Below, in pieces: positions 48,278 to 56,513 of a DNA stretch of 64,000 bases (its first letter is position 1; the number at the start of each line of letters is the position of its first letter). Location: the NCBI RefSeq assembly GCF_001613005.1, contig NZ_BDBN01000038.1:21342-85341 (forward strand), given 5' to 3'. Made by a program: the position numbers and the translations under genes. The notes beneath the pieces are model-generated. The model was given only the letters and a program-made list of their open reading frames with translations, made no database searches and had not been told where the DNA came from. The DNA is from Nocardia nova NBRC 15556. GTDB lineage: Bacteria; Actinomycetota; Actinomycetes; Mycobacteriales; Mycobacteriaceae.

Positions 48278-48329
48278 GTGATGACAGCGGCTGACATCGA
48301 GTGTAGCGTGATGGCAGTCGCTGACATCG
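48278..48329 (+). promoter_or_regulatory. Direct-repeat promoter/operator of the epimerase gene
   Basis: GTGATGACAGCGGCTGACATCG (48278-48299 without interruption 22 bases; key words TGATGACAG and CTGACATCG) recurs at 48308-48329 with two changes, period 30. The first copy covers a -35-like ATGACA (48281-48286) and the second overlaps a -10-like TAGCGT (48304-48309) at 17-base spacing, as expected for a repressor site. Confidence 0.4.
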
Positions 48330-48379
48330 GCGGCCGCCGTGCGAGAGGCGCGGCGTATTCCTCGCGGGAAGGTCTTTCC

Positions 48380-49282
48380 ATGCGCGTATTCATCACCGGG
48401 GCGTCGGGACATGTGGGGTCCGCGGTCGTGCCCGAACTGCTGTCAGCGGGACACGAAGTGATCGGACTGGCACGATCGGATGCCTCGGCTGCGGCGTTGG
48501 AGGCCGCGGGAGCGCAGGTGCAGCGCGGAAATCTGGACGAGCCGGAGGTGCTGGCCGAGGCGGCGGCCGCGGCCGACGGCGTGATCCACCTGGCGTTCAA
48601 ACACGAGAACATGATCGCCGGAGACTTCCTCGGTGCGGCGGATGCCGACCTCCGAGTCGTCCGGGCGTTCGGTGAGGCCCTGGCGGGGTCGGGTAAGCCG
48701 CTGGTCGGTACGTCCGGAACGGGTCTGCTCGCGGCCCTGGGCCGAACCGGCACGGAGGCCGACTCGCTGCCGGCCGGGCCGCGCATCGACTCCGAGAACG
48801 AGGTGATCGGGTTCGCCGAGCGCGGAATCCGATCCAGCGTGGTCCGGCTGCCACCGACCGTGCACAGCACCCTTGACCGCCAGGGTTTCGTCCCCATCCT
48901 GATCGCCACCGCCCGCGAGAAGGGCGTGTCCGCCTACGTCGGCGAGGGCGCCAACCGCTGGCCCGCCGGCCACACCCTCGACGCGGCGAACCTGTACCGC
49001 CTGGCTCTCGAATCCGCCCCCGCCGGCACCCGTCTGCACGCCGTGGGCGACGAAGGCATCCCGCTGCGCCGCATCGCCGAGGTGATCGGCCGCCACCTCG
49101 ACGTCCCCGTCGTGAGCATCGCCGCCGAGGATGCCCCCGCTCACTTCGGTTTCCTCGCCCCCATGGTCCAGCTGGACAACCCCACCACGGCCGAGGCGAC
49201 CACGTCCCTGCTCGGATGGAAACCCTTGCACCCCAACCTCATCGAGGATCTGGAGGAGGGCCACTACTTCACCGGGCGATAA
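48380..49282 (+). CDS. Atypical SDR / NAD-dependent epimerase family protein
   Basis: 300-residue extended/atypical short-chain dehydrogenase. The nucleotide loop is FITGASGHVGSAVVPELL (about 4-21), followed by GNLDEPEVLAEAAAAADGVIHLAF. The usual Tyr-x3-Lys is not evident, as in many atypical SDRs of the YesF/NmrA kind. ATG 48380 has GGGAAGG at 7 bases; a longer frame from 48278 would run through the promoter repeats. The substrate is unknown. Confidence 0.88.
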   Translation: MRVFITGASGHVGSAVVPELLSAGHEVIGLARSDASAAALEAAGAQVQRGNLDEPEVLAEAAAAADGVIHLAFKHENMIAGDFLGAADADLRVVRAFGEALAGSGKPLVGTSGTGLLAALGRTGTEADSLPAGPRIDSENEVIGFAERGIRSSVVRLPPTVHSTLDRQGFVPILIATAREKGVSAYVGEGANRWPAGHTLDAANLYRLALESAPAGTRLHAVGDEGIPLRRIAEVIGRHLDVPVVSIAAEDAPAHFGFLAPMVQLDNPTTAEATTSLLGWKPLHPNLIEDLEEGHYFTGR

Positions 49283-49292
49283 CCCGGAAGCA

Positions 49293-49316
49293 CCGGCGGC
49301 CCACACGAGCCGCCGG
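49293..49316. terminator. Bidirectional hairpin between convergent genes
   Basis: CCGGCGGC (49293-49300) pairs perfectly with GCCGCCGG (49309-49316), loop CCACACGA, between the epimerase gene and the convergent secreted-protein gene. Confidence 0.7.
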
Positions 49317-49319
49317 CGC

Positions 49320-49796
49320 TCACCGCATGCGCCGCTCACACTCCTCGAACGGTGTGCCGGCATTGAAGCAGTCGGCCAAACCGCTTTGGATGTCACCACT
49401 GGTCGGCGGCTCGCCGCAGAGAATTCCGCAGCGCTGATAGCCGGGGACGGCGGAACCGTCGGGGAAGTGGCAGCCGTTGTCGTCGCAGGTATAGCCCCGG
49501 GTATTGGGGTCGTGGTTGAGGGGTCCTCGCGAGTAGGACCACACGTAGGCGTCCGTGCCTTCGACCTGGGTGCAATAGACGGTGCGGCCGTTCGCGAGGT
49601 GGGCGCTGCCACCGTGGTCGTCACAGTAGGCATTGAGCTCGACCTCGGGGCCCGGAGCTGCGGTCGGCGACCCGGATCCGCTGCCGGGTGCAGTGACAGC
49701 ACCGGCCGGCGCGACCATCAGAATGGTCGCGGCCGCGGCGCTCACGAATCCGACGGCACATCGTCCTGTGCTCCGGAAACGCTTCGATCGGATCAT
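49320..49796 (-). CDS. Cysteine-rich secreted protein of unknown function
   Basis: 158 residues with a signal peptide (FVSAAAATILMVAPAGA) and a mature domain of about 120 residues with nine cysteines (YCDDHGG, VYCTQ, YTCDDNGCHFPDG, RCGILCGEP, DCFNAG, EECERRMR), which suggests a disulfide-stabilised extracellular protein. The repeated CDD words resemble small exported proteins common in nocardiae. ATG 49796 has AAGGGTGGGG just before it; GTG 49805 is possible. No function can be named. Confidence 0.7.
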   Translation of the reverse strand: MIRSKRFRSTGRCAVGFVSAAAATILMVAPAGAVTAPGSGSGSPTAAPGPEVELNAYCDDHGGSAHLANGRTVYCTQVEGTDAYVWSYSRGPLNHDPNTRGYTCDDNGCHFPDGSAVPGYQRCGILCGEPPTSGDIQSGLADCFNAGTPFEECERRMR

Positions 49797-49931
49797 CGGC
49801 CCCACCCTTCGGTCCCTGTCTACGACAGGTCCGGACGATACCTATTCGCACCGACAGCTGTCGACGGCGCCCGGACGACCCCGTATCGATGCCGGTGAGG
49901 ACGACGTCGACCGCGACTGCCCATCCCCGTA

Positions 49932-50306
49932 CTACCCGACGGGGTCCATGCGCAGGGTGGTGTTCTCGGCGGCGGGGGCCAGCATGGGTTCGAGGGCGGT
50001 GGGCTGGTCGCGGTACTTCGACTCGTAGGCCTCGCGGACGCGGTCGTTGATGTAGGAGTCGGTGACCGGGTGCAGGGTCACGTCGGTTTCCACGCCGTGG
50101 GCGCGGATCCGTGCGCCGCGGGTGTGCATGGCGTGGCGGTACCAGCCGCCGGATCGGCCGTAGGCGGAGCGGATGTAGAGATCGTTGTCGACGCGCACCA
50201 CCCAGATGGTGGTCCAATCCCGCAGTGCGCCACTCTCGTAATAGCTGGTGATCTGCAGTTCCTCGGAAGATCCGATCCGATCGAGCTGAGCGGCGGTCCA
50301 GGCCAT
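49932..50306 (-). CDS. DUF2255 family protein
   Basis: 124-residue protein of the DUF2255 family: IGSSEELQITSYYESGALRD (split), TIWVVRVDNDLYIRSAYGR and WYRHAMHTRGARIRAHGVE, a split-barrel-like pattern reminiscent of flavin or F420 binding proteins. GGAGG precedes the ATG. The function is unknown. It lies just downstream of mftE on the same strand (73-base gap) and could be in the same transcript. Confidence 0.82.
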   Translation of the reverse strand: MAWTAAQLDRIGSSEELQITSYYESGALRDWTTIWVVRVDNDLYIRSAYGRSGGWYRHAMHTRGARIRAHGVETDVTLHPVTDSYINDRVREAYESKYRDQPTALEPMLAPAAENTTLRMDPVG

Positions 50307-50379
50307 GTCGTTACCTCCATCGATCGCGATGCAGTGGTTCGCCCAGGCTAGGCCGATTCCCGGCGGCGATGGGTCTGCC

Positions 50380-51063
50380 TCAGCGCGGTTCGGGGAATCT
50401 TTCGGCGACCGCGGCGATCAATGCGCCGGCCCAGCGGTCGAGGATCCGCGCGCCCTCGGCGGCGTCGGCGGTGGTGGGATCGCCGAGTATTCCGTTGGCG
50501 CTCACCGCTTTCACCCCGCCGGACCGCAGCCGCGGCATCAACTCGCGCAGCGGCCGGGTGGCGCCGGGTTCGGCGCGGTGCATCGTCACCCGCGCCGGGG
50601 TCAGGTGGAGCATGACCGAGGTTTCCCCATGACCGGCATGGGTGTCGTCGGCCGGACCGGTCGGCGACCACACCAGCGTCGATCGGCCCTCCGCGGTGAG
50701 CAGGCGTTGGGCTGCCCGCAGTGGCTCGAGGTTTCCGCCGTGCCCGTTCACCAGGATCACGCCCGCGAATTCGTCCGCCGAGCGCACCAATTCGACGATC
50801 AGCAGTTCCAGGGCGCGGTGCCCGATCGACAATGTCCCCGGGAATCCGGCGTGTTCACCGCTCGAGCCGTACGGAATCTCCGGCGCCGCAACGATATCCG
50901 GACGCGTGGCGACCAGGCGGCGGCACAGTTCCACCGCCACGGTGGTGTCGGTGCCCAGCGGCAGATGCGGTCCGTGTTGTTCGGTCGCGCCGAGCGGGAT
51001 CGCCAGCAGCGGCGCGCGGTCGGCCTCGGCGAGGTCCGCCGAGGTCAGATCAGCCAGTCGCAT
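50380..51063 (-). CDS. mftE: Mycofactocin peptidase MftE (creatininase family)
   Basis: 227-residue metallopeptidase that releases the C-terminal Val-Tyr moiety from the modified MftA peptide. Metal ligands of the creatininase fold are visible in GATEQHGPHLPLGTDT (about 23-38), VNGHGGNLEPL and DTHAGHGETSVML. GGAG lies 6 bases before ATG 51063. It overlaps mftF by 14 bases, downstream of it. Identification relies on similarity to the mycofactocin-type creatininases plus the adjacent mftF; mftA, B, C and D are not in the window. Confidence 0.85.
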   Translation of the reverse strand: MRLADLTSADLAEADRAPLLAIPLGATEQHGPHLPLGTDTTVAVELCRRLVATRPDIVAAPEIPYGSSGEHAGFPGTLSIGHRALELLIVELVRSADEFAGVILVNGHGGNLEPLRAAQRLLTAEGRSTLVWSPTGPADDTHAGHGETSVMLHLTPARVTMHRAEPGATRPLRELMPRLRSGGVKAVSANGILGDPTTADAAEGARILDRWAGALIAAVAERFPEPR

Positions 51064-52435
51064 CACTGTCTCCGTCGGTTCGATACAGCAGCGGCACCAC
51101 CGGCTCGGCGGTCCGCGTCCGCAGACAGCCGGCCCATACTCCCGTCCCGTAGGCGAGATCGTCGGCGATGCGCAACAGTCCGGCCCGCGGATCCCGCCCG
51201 GCCGCCCCCGCGCGGGCCACCACCGGCAGGTAGGCCGCGAGCAGCAACCGGCGGCCGCGGCGGCTGAACAACGCTGCCGGCCACCAGATTCGGCGCAGCG
51301 CATCGGCGAGCTGACGCACCGCGGACACTTCGGCCTCACCGACCACCGTCGCGGCCATCGACGCCGGCAGCCCGACGGTACGCAGCCTCCGCAGCTGCCG
51401 CACCGGTTCGACGGCCGTCACGATGCCGAGCCACGGGCGGCCCAGCGCGATCGTGGCCCAGCGGAACGCGGTGCTGCGAGGCAGGCGCGCGCAATACAGG
51501 TGTCCCGGATGTCGCCGCGCCAGGACAGCGGCCGAGGTGCCGTAGTCGTAGCGCTGCCGCAGCCATGCCCGCAGCGTGGTGCGCGGCTCGTGCCGGACCA
51601 CCGAGTCGGGTTGGTACCGAACGACTTTCCCGTCACTCACGAGCCGCCAGACCAGATCGACATCCTCGCCGTAGCGCAGGCTTTCGTCGAATCCGCCCGC
51701 TCGTTCCCACGCCGACCGCCGCACGACCAGCGCCGCGGTCGGGACGTAGGAGATGCGTCCGCCCGGCCGCACCACCGCCGGTTCGCCACCCATATCCAGG
51801 CTCGACCGGTGGGCCTCGTAGCTGCCGAGCACACCGTGCTCGAAGGTCCGCACCCGAGGAGCCACCGCCGCGACCGCGGGATCGTCGAACAGCGGCAGAA
51901 GCGGGTCGAGCCAGCCCGGATCGGGCACGATATCCGAATCGAGAAAGGCGATCAGCTCGGTGGCGACCGCGCGGCATCCGCTGTTGCGGGCCGCCGCCGG
52001 GCCGCGTGCGGACGCGTGCCGGACGATCGTCACGGTCGGTGTCGCGTGCGTGCGGTCCCCGTCCTCGGCGCCACCATCGGTGATCGGCTCGGCCGAACCG
52101 TCGTCGACCACGATGCGGGCGCTCACGTCACCGGTCGCGGCGAGCAGCCGGGTGAGTCCAGGCAGGTTGTCCTTGACCGGGATCACGACCGTGACATCGG
52201 CCGTGGTGTGGCGTCCCTGCCCGACTGCCGGGTGCGCGACGCCCGCCGCCAGCATCCGCTGCGCCAGCGCCTGCGCGCTCGCATCACTGCCGACCGGCTC
52301 GCCCGCGAACCAGGCCCGCACTCGGCGGGCGCCGGCGGGGGAGAGGCGCAGCATTCGTAGCGGACTGCCGCCCAGCAGTACTCGTCCGTCGGGCGAGAAC
52401 CGCAACCGCGCGTCCGGACGCAGCGTGACGGTCAC
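51050..52435 (-). CDS. mftF: Mycofactocin glycosyltransferase MftF
   Basis: 461-residue GT2 enzyme that builds the oligoglucose chain on mycofactocin. The N-terminal domain (about 1-70: VLLGGSPLRMLRLSPAG, AAGVAHP) and the GT-A core (DVTVVIPVKDNLPGL, RIVVDDGS, ARGPAAARNSGC, FLDSDIVPDPGWLDPLL, GGFDESLRYGEDVDLVWRL) align block by block with M. tuberculosis Rv0696. The C terminus keeps RIADDLAYGTGVWAGCLR. GTG 52435 is preferred; the frame opens upstream to 52471. In mycobacteria mftE precedes mftF; here the order is reversed. Confidence 0.88.
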   Translation of the reverse strand: MTVTLRPDARLRFSPDGRVLLGGSPLRMLRLSPAGARRVRAWFAGEPVGSDASAQALAQRMLAAGVAHPAVGQGRHTTADVTVVIPVKDNLPGLTRLLAATGDVSARIVVDDGSAEPITDGGAEDGDRTHATPTVTIVRHASARGPAAARNSGCRAVATELIAFLDSDIVPDPGWLDPLLPLFDDPAVAAVAPRVRTFEHGVLGSYEAHRSSLDMGGEPAVVRPGGRISYVPTAALVVRRSAWERAGGFDESLRYGEDVDLVWRLVSDGKVVRYQPDSVVRHEPRTTLRAWLRQRYDYGTSAAVLARRHPGHLYCARLPRSTAFRWATIALGRPWLGIVTAVEPVRQLRRLRTVGLPASMAATVVGEAEVSAVRQLADALRRIWWPAALFSRRGRRLLLAAYLPVVARAGAAGRDPRAGLLRIADDLAYGTGVWAGCLRTRTAEPVVPLLYRTDGDSDATG

Positions 52436-52535
52436 AACGGCACAACCTCCATCGCACGACCCGGCCGGCACCGGCCGCGCCCGGGAACGAACCAGACCAG
52501 GCTACGTGTGCCGCCGGAGGGCGTGGCCGGTGGAT

Positions 52536-52745
52536 CTATTCGATGCCGAGTGTCACCTCGGTCGATTTGATCAGCACCTTGACCGTCGAGCCCTCGGTGA
52601 GGCCGAGATCGTCCACGGCATCGCGGGTGATCGACGAGGTGATCTCGTCCCCGCCGGTGAGGCGGACCCGCACGACTGCCATGGCCTCACCGCGAGTGAC
52701 CGAGACGACGGTGCCGTCGAGTTGATTTCGGGTGCTCAGGCGCAT
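52536..52745 (-). CDS. Mop/TOBE-domain molybdate-binding protein
   Basis: 69-residue single TOBE (Mop) domain: MRLSTRNQLDGTVVSVTRGE, then AMAVVRVRLTGGDEITSSIT and VKVLIKSTEVTLGIE. Mop proteins form hexamers storing molybdate or tungstate. A second Mo-sensing protein in the window, 12 kb from modABC. The ATG follows a weak purine stretch. Confidence 0.88.
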   Translation of the reverse strand: MRLSTRNQLDGTVVSVTRGEAMAVVRVRLTGGDEITSSITRDAVDDLGLTEGSTVKVLIKSTEVTLGIE

Positions 52746-52800
52746 GCGGCGACCATACGCCCGCGACCTGCTGCCGCGAGGGAGGGCGGAGTCGGCGCGT

Positions 52801-53718
52801 TCAGCCGATCTCGCCGAGGGCCGGCGCGATCGACACCAACTGTTCGATACCGGAGCCGAATTCGGTGCCGATCGGTGGCAGCAGCACCACATGGTCCGCC
52901 CCGGCGTCCAACTGGGCGCGGATCGTGGCCGCGATGGATTCCGCGCGGCCGTGGGCGACGAGTGCGTCCACGACCCGGTCACCGAGTTCGTCGATTTCGA
53001 TTGCCGGATAGCCCAATTCGACGAGTGTGGCGCGAAACGACGGCCGGGCGGCCCACGTTCGCACCACCTCGCGGGCGGTCGCGCGGGCTCGCCCGCGATC
53101 ATCGTCCACGACCACCGATTGGCCCACCACCAGCAGTTTTCCGGGGCCGAGCGCGTTCCGGGCGCGGGCGGTATGTTCCGCGGGCAGGCCGGCCGGCAGG
53201 GCGCCGTCGGCGATATCGGCGGCGAGAGCGAGCATCTTCGGACCGTTCGCGGCCAGAATGCGGGGGTAGGTGGTCTCGGGCGCGGGGGGCCAGGTTTGTT
53301 CGTCCATCCCCGCCACGTAGTCCCGCATGGTCGTCAGCGGGCTGCCGAATTCGCGGCCGACGCTGTCGGCCTGCTGCGGATACCCCACACCCAGGCCGAG
53401 CACGAATCGCCCCGGATATGCCTGGGCGAGGTAGGCGGCGGCGCCGTGCGCGGTCTGCGGTGCCCGAGCCCAGATGTTGGCCACGCAGGTTCCGGCCGTC
53501 ATCCGTTCGGTGGCGGCGAGCAGAACGGCCAGGTGCGCGAAGGCGTCCTTGCCGATCACCTCGTTGGTCCATACCGCCCGGACGCCGGCCTCTTCCAACC
53601 GGCGGCCCGCGCTGCGTTGCTCCTGTGCCGAGGGCGTCCGGGTGAACGACACCGGGAGGGTGACGCCGACCGGTCCCAGCGCGCTGCGTGCGGCTTCCAC
53701 GACGGTGTTGCTTGTCAT
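52801..53718 (-). CDS. LLM-class F420-dependent oxidoreductase (TIGR03620-like)
   Basis: 305-residue luciferase-like enzyme: LEEAGVRAVWTNEVIGKDAF (about 42-61), MTAGTCVANIWARAPQTAHG, RFVLGLGVGYPQQAD and YPRILAANGPKMLALAADIA. The length and blocks fit the F420-dependent group of actinobacteria. AGGAGGG lies 9 bases before ATG 53718. A minisatellite and a divergent LysR gene lie upstream; the LysR is the likely regulator. Confidence 0.9.
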   Translation of the reverse strand: MTSNTVVEAARSALGPVGVTLPVSFTRTPSAQEQRSAGRRLEEAGVRAVWTNEVIGKDAFAHLAVLLAATERMTAGTCVANIWARAPQTAHGAAAYLAQAYPGRFVLGLGVGYPQQADSVGREFGSPLTTMRDYVAGMDEQTWPPAPETTYPRILAANGPKMLALAADIADGALPAGLPAEHTARARNALGPGKLLVVGQSVVVDDDRGRARATAREVVRTWAARPSFRATLVELGYPAIEIDELGDRVVDALVAHGRAESIAATIRAQLDAGADHVVLLPPIGTEFGSGIEQLVSIAPALGEIG

Positions 53719-54141
53719 CGATTGTCCCTCCTGGGATGTACGGAGATTCGTTGAAATGGGTTGTGCTGGTGAGGAATACGTAGGTCTCGACGAGTGTCTC
53801 GGGGTCGGCGGCCGGTAGTGCCAACCGGTGTCGCGAACCGGCGGCTGGTGGTGCAACCGGTGCCGCGGACCGGCGGCCGGTAGCGAAAACCGGTGCCGCG
53901 GACCAGCGGCCGGTAGTGCAACCGGTGCCGTTGACCTGACGGCGCGAGAGCAGTGTCGTGAGGCGTCGGCGCGGGGTGGGTCCCGCTCCTGTCGACGCCG
54001 CCGCCGGATCTCCGCCGCCAACTCACTCTCGCACCGGCGACGGGCGCGCTGCCAATGAATCTTTCGTCTGACGCAATACATTTTCCGTATCGCCCCAGTT
54101 AGGCGCAGCTGAGCACTCGGGCCCCCGGCTAAGCTGGCGTC
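53719..54141. other. Divergent intergenic region with minisatellite and LysR promoter
   Basis: 423 bases between the LLM and LysR genes. It contains the four-copy repeat at 53807-53936, no recognisable gene, and at its right end TAAGCT (54130-54135), a -10 box 6 bases before the LysR ATG (leaderless). Bases 54055-54100 are AT-richer and could hold the LysR binding site. Confidence 0.55.
53807..53936 (+). repeat. Four-copy 32-33 bp minisatellite
   Basis: Four imperfect tandem copies at 53807-53839, 53840-53871, 53872-53904 and 53905-53936. The consensus begins GGCGGCCGGTAGTGCAACC and ends GGTGCCGCGGACC. Each copy contains CCGGT and ACCGG words that can pair. Confidence 0.88.
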
Positions 54142-55044
54142 ATGCCCGAGACGTCGCCCGTGGACCTCGATCTACGGCTGGTGCACTGTTTCACCGTGGT
54201 CGCCGATCATCGGCACTTCGGTCGCGCGGCCGAGTCGCTACACGTCACGCAGCCGTCGCTGAGTCGCCAGATCCACCGGCTGGAACAGCAACTCGGCGCT
54301 CGCCTCCTGGACCGCACTCCGCAGGGAAGCCGCCTCACCGAGGCCGGTGAGGTGTTCCTGCCGCAGGCCCATGCGCTGCTCCGGGCGGCGGCCGCGGCGG
54401 TCGCCAAGACCCGCGCCGTCGCCCAGCCGGGGCGCCTCGCGGTCGGCTATACCAGCGGGCTGATCGTCACCCCCGCCGTCCGGGAACTGCGCCGCCGCCA
54501 TCCCGATGCCGAGGTGCGCGCCCAGCACGTGCCCTGGAACGACGTCCCCACCGCGCTGCTGGAACATCGCGTGGACGCGCTGGTCACCCGGCTGCCCTTC
54601 CCCACCGAGCGGCTGCACGTCACCGTCCTCTACGACGAACCGCGGGTGGTGATCCTGCCGACCTCCCATCGGCTCGCGGGCAAGGAATCGGTCACCCTCG
54701 CCGATATCGCCGACGAACCGTTGCCCCGGCTCCGCGATTCCGATCCGGCCTGGAATGCCTACTGGCGCATCGACCCTCGCCCCGACGGACGCCCCGCCCC
54801 CGACGGCCCGGTCATCGACGCGATGGAGGACAAACTCGAGATCATCGCCGCCGGTGAGGCCATCGCCATCGCCGCCGGCTTCCGAATCCACACCCTCCGC
54901 CCGGACCTCACCGCTGTCCCCCTCACCGACGTCGACCCGGCCCACGTGGTCCTGGCCACCCGCGCCGACGACCGCAGCCGTCTCGTCGCAGCCCTCCGTA
55001 AAACCGCGCAAGCCGTCCTCACCGGCCCCACCCCGGAGGGCTGA
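54142..55044 (+). CDS. LysR family transcriptional regulator
   Basis: 300-residue LTTR with HTH HFGRAAESLHVTQPSLSRQI (about 23-42) followed by LEQQLGARLLDRTPQG, and an effector domain (about 95-295). TAAGCT at 54130-54135 lies 6 bases before the ATG. It is divergent from the LLM oxidoreductase gene across the minisatellite, so it is the natural candidate regulator of that gene. Confidence 0.93.
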   Translation: MPETSPVDLDLRLVHCFTVVADHRHFGRAAESLHVTQPSLSRQIHRLEQQLGARLLDRTPQGSRLTEAGEVFLPQAHALLRAAAAAVAKTRAVAQPGRLAVGYTSGLIVTPAVRELRRRHPDAEVRAQHVPWNDVPTALLEHRVDALVTRLPFPTERLHVTVLYDEPRVVILPTSHRLAGKESVTLADIADEPLPRLRDSDPAWNAYWRIDPRPDGRPAPDGPVIDAMEDKLEIIAAGEAIAIAAGFRIHTLRPDLTAVPLTDVDPAHVVLATRADDRSRLVAALRKTAQAVLTGPTPEG

Positions 55045-55091
55045 TCACGCCGGGATGCCGGTCGAGCGGCGCCGACGAGAAACGGTCGCTC

Positions 55092-55907
55092 TCAGTCGGC
55101 GCCGGGGACGAGGCGTACGGCGCGGCGGGCGTTGGCGATGGCGGAGACGGTGGTGGTGCCGAAGACGCCGTCGCGGTCGAACATCACCGCGGTGCCGACG
55201 GCGAGGCCGTGGTGTTCGACGCGTTCGGTGAGGGCGAGGCCGATTTCCCTCTCGGCCGGCAGCCGGGTGATCGCCATCGTCACATCGGGATTGATGTATT
55301 CCAGGCCCGCGCTGCCGAGATTGGACACCATATTCGTGACGTCGGCGACCGAGGCCGCGAACTGGAACGGGGTCGACTCCTCGCCCTCGACCACCGGAAT
55401 GGCGAAGTGCCAGATGCGTTTTCGGGGGCTGGCGAGGAACGCGTCGGACCACTCGCCCCAGCCCTCGGATTCGGTGTAGTAGAGCCGTTCCGGGTCTCGG
55501 GTAGCGCGCATGCCCGGATCGGGCGCGGTCGGGGTGGTGCCGCCGGACCACACCTGCCCGGGCGGGGCCTCGCTCGCTCGCAGGAACAGCGCACTCGCGC
55601 GAGCCGCCGGTTCGCCGTCCTGGCTCAGCACCGCGTCGACCAGGCAGAGGCGAGGGCCTTCACGGACAATCGTCGCGGAGGTCACCGAGGGGCGCATCCG
55701 GACCGCGCGGAACAGATCGAGAGTCCACCGCACCGGCTGCAGATCCGGACGGCCCAGGGCCTCGACCGTCCGCTCGACCTCTCGAGCCAGCGCAGCGCTG
55801 ACGGCCGGCCCGCGCATCTGGTCCGCACCCCAGCCGCTGCCCGCGCGGGGTTCGGGGTGCAGTTCCTCGGTCTCCTCGTGCTTGACGCGGAAGAACGCAC
55901 TGTCCAT
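55092..55907 (-). CDS. Acyl-CoA thioesterase-like double-hotdog protein
   Basis: 271-residue protein of the 4HBT_3/TesB-like type: the first hotdog has DQMRGPAVSAALAREVER and PVRWTLDLFRAVRMRPSV (about 59-76), the second has FQFAASVADVTNMVSNLGSA and DVTMAITRLPAEREIGLAL. The catalytic Asp of the family could lie in DVTNM. GGAAGGAG precedes ATG 55907 by 9 bases. Probable acyl-CoA hydrolase; substrate unknown. Confidence 0.85.
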   Translation of the reverse strand: MDSAFFRVKHEETEELHPEPRAGSGWGADQMRGPAVSAALAREVERTVEALGRPDLQPVRWTLDLFRAVRMRPSVTSATIVREGPRLCLVDAVLSQDGEPAARASALFLRASEAPPGQVWSGGTTPTAPDPGMRATRDPERLYYTESEGWGEWSDAFLASPRKRIWHFAIPVVEGEESTPFQFAASVADVTNMVSNLGSAGLEYINPDVTMAITRLPAEREIGLALTERVEHHGLAVGTAVMFDRDGVFGTTTVSAIANARRAVRLVPGAD

Positions 55908-56114
55908 GGCGCCGAACTCCTTCCTCACCGGCCGACGGCCGAGCACCCACGATCATCAACCGCCCGGAATCGACGATCACTTCCGGGGGTAGGCGACGCC
56001 GGGCCGGCAACCGAGGAGATCAGGGCGCCGGCACCCGGCCGGGGTGGACGAGACAACGCTCTTCGGACCCGAATACGTTGTGACAGAAGGTATTTCGCGG
56101 ATCGGTGAGACTAA

Positions 56115-56513
56115 TCACAACCAGGCCAGCAATCGATGCCACAGGCTGCGGCGCACGTGCGCTTCGGCGGTCATGGGCTGTGCTCGCGAGGGCGTGGGCG
56201 GAGCGGGCTCGCCGCCCGAGGCCGGATCCGGGACGGCCGGGGACTCGGCGCCGCCGTAGGGTCCGGGCGGCGCCGTGCCGGCTCCGTTCATCGGCGCCGG
56301 TTCCGCGCAGGGAGCCTGTGACCAGGCGAGATGGGGTGGGGGATGGGGGCCGTCCGGCGGCATGAAATGGGTGAGGCGCGGCAGTTGCACGGTCGGGTCG
56401 TCCAGGTCCCGGCGCAGTTGGTTGCAGAACTGCTCGACCGAGCCGTAGCGATCGACGATCTCCTCGACCAGCAGAGCCGCCGACGGAGTTGTCGTGATCA
56501 GTTTGCCGCTCAC
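56115..56513 (-). CDS. Hypothetical protein with Pro-rich C-terminal half
   Basis: 132 residues: a structured N-terminal part (SAALLVEEIVDRYGSVEQFC, NQLRRDLDDPTVQLPRL) and a Pro/Ala/Gly-rich tail of about 70 residues ending in VRRSLWHRLLAWL. The GTG at 56513 has GAGGAG at good spacing; the frame upstream lacks one. No family recognised. Confidence 0.55.
   Translation of the reverse strand: MSGKLITTTPSAALLVEEIVDRYGSVEQFCNQLRRDLDDPTVQLPRLTHFMPPDGPHPPPHLAWSQAPCAEPAPMNGAGTAPPGPYGGAESPAVPDPASGGEPAPPTPSRAQPMTAEAHVRRSLWHRLLAWL

Noticed and set aside
52436..52535. A mftA precursor gene next to mftF
   Set aside because: No short frame ending in the expected C-terminal Gly-Val-Tyr type sequence was found in the gaps around mftE and mftF.
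53807..53936. CRISPR array
   Set aside because: The units are contiguous 32-33 bp tandem copies without unique spacers, and no cas genes are present.
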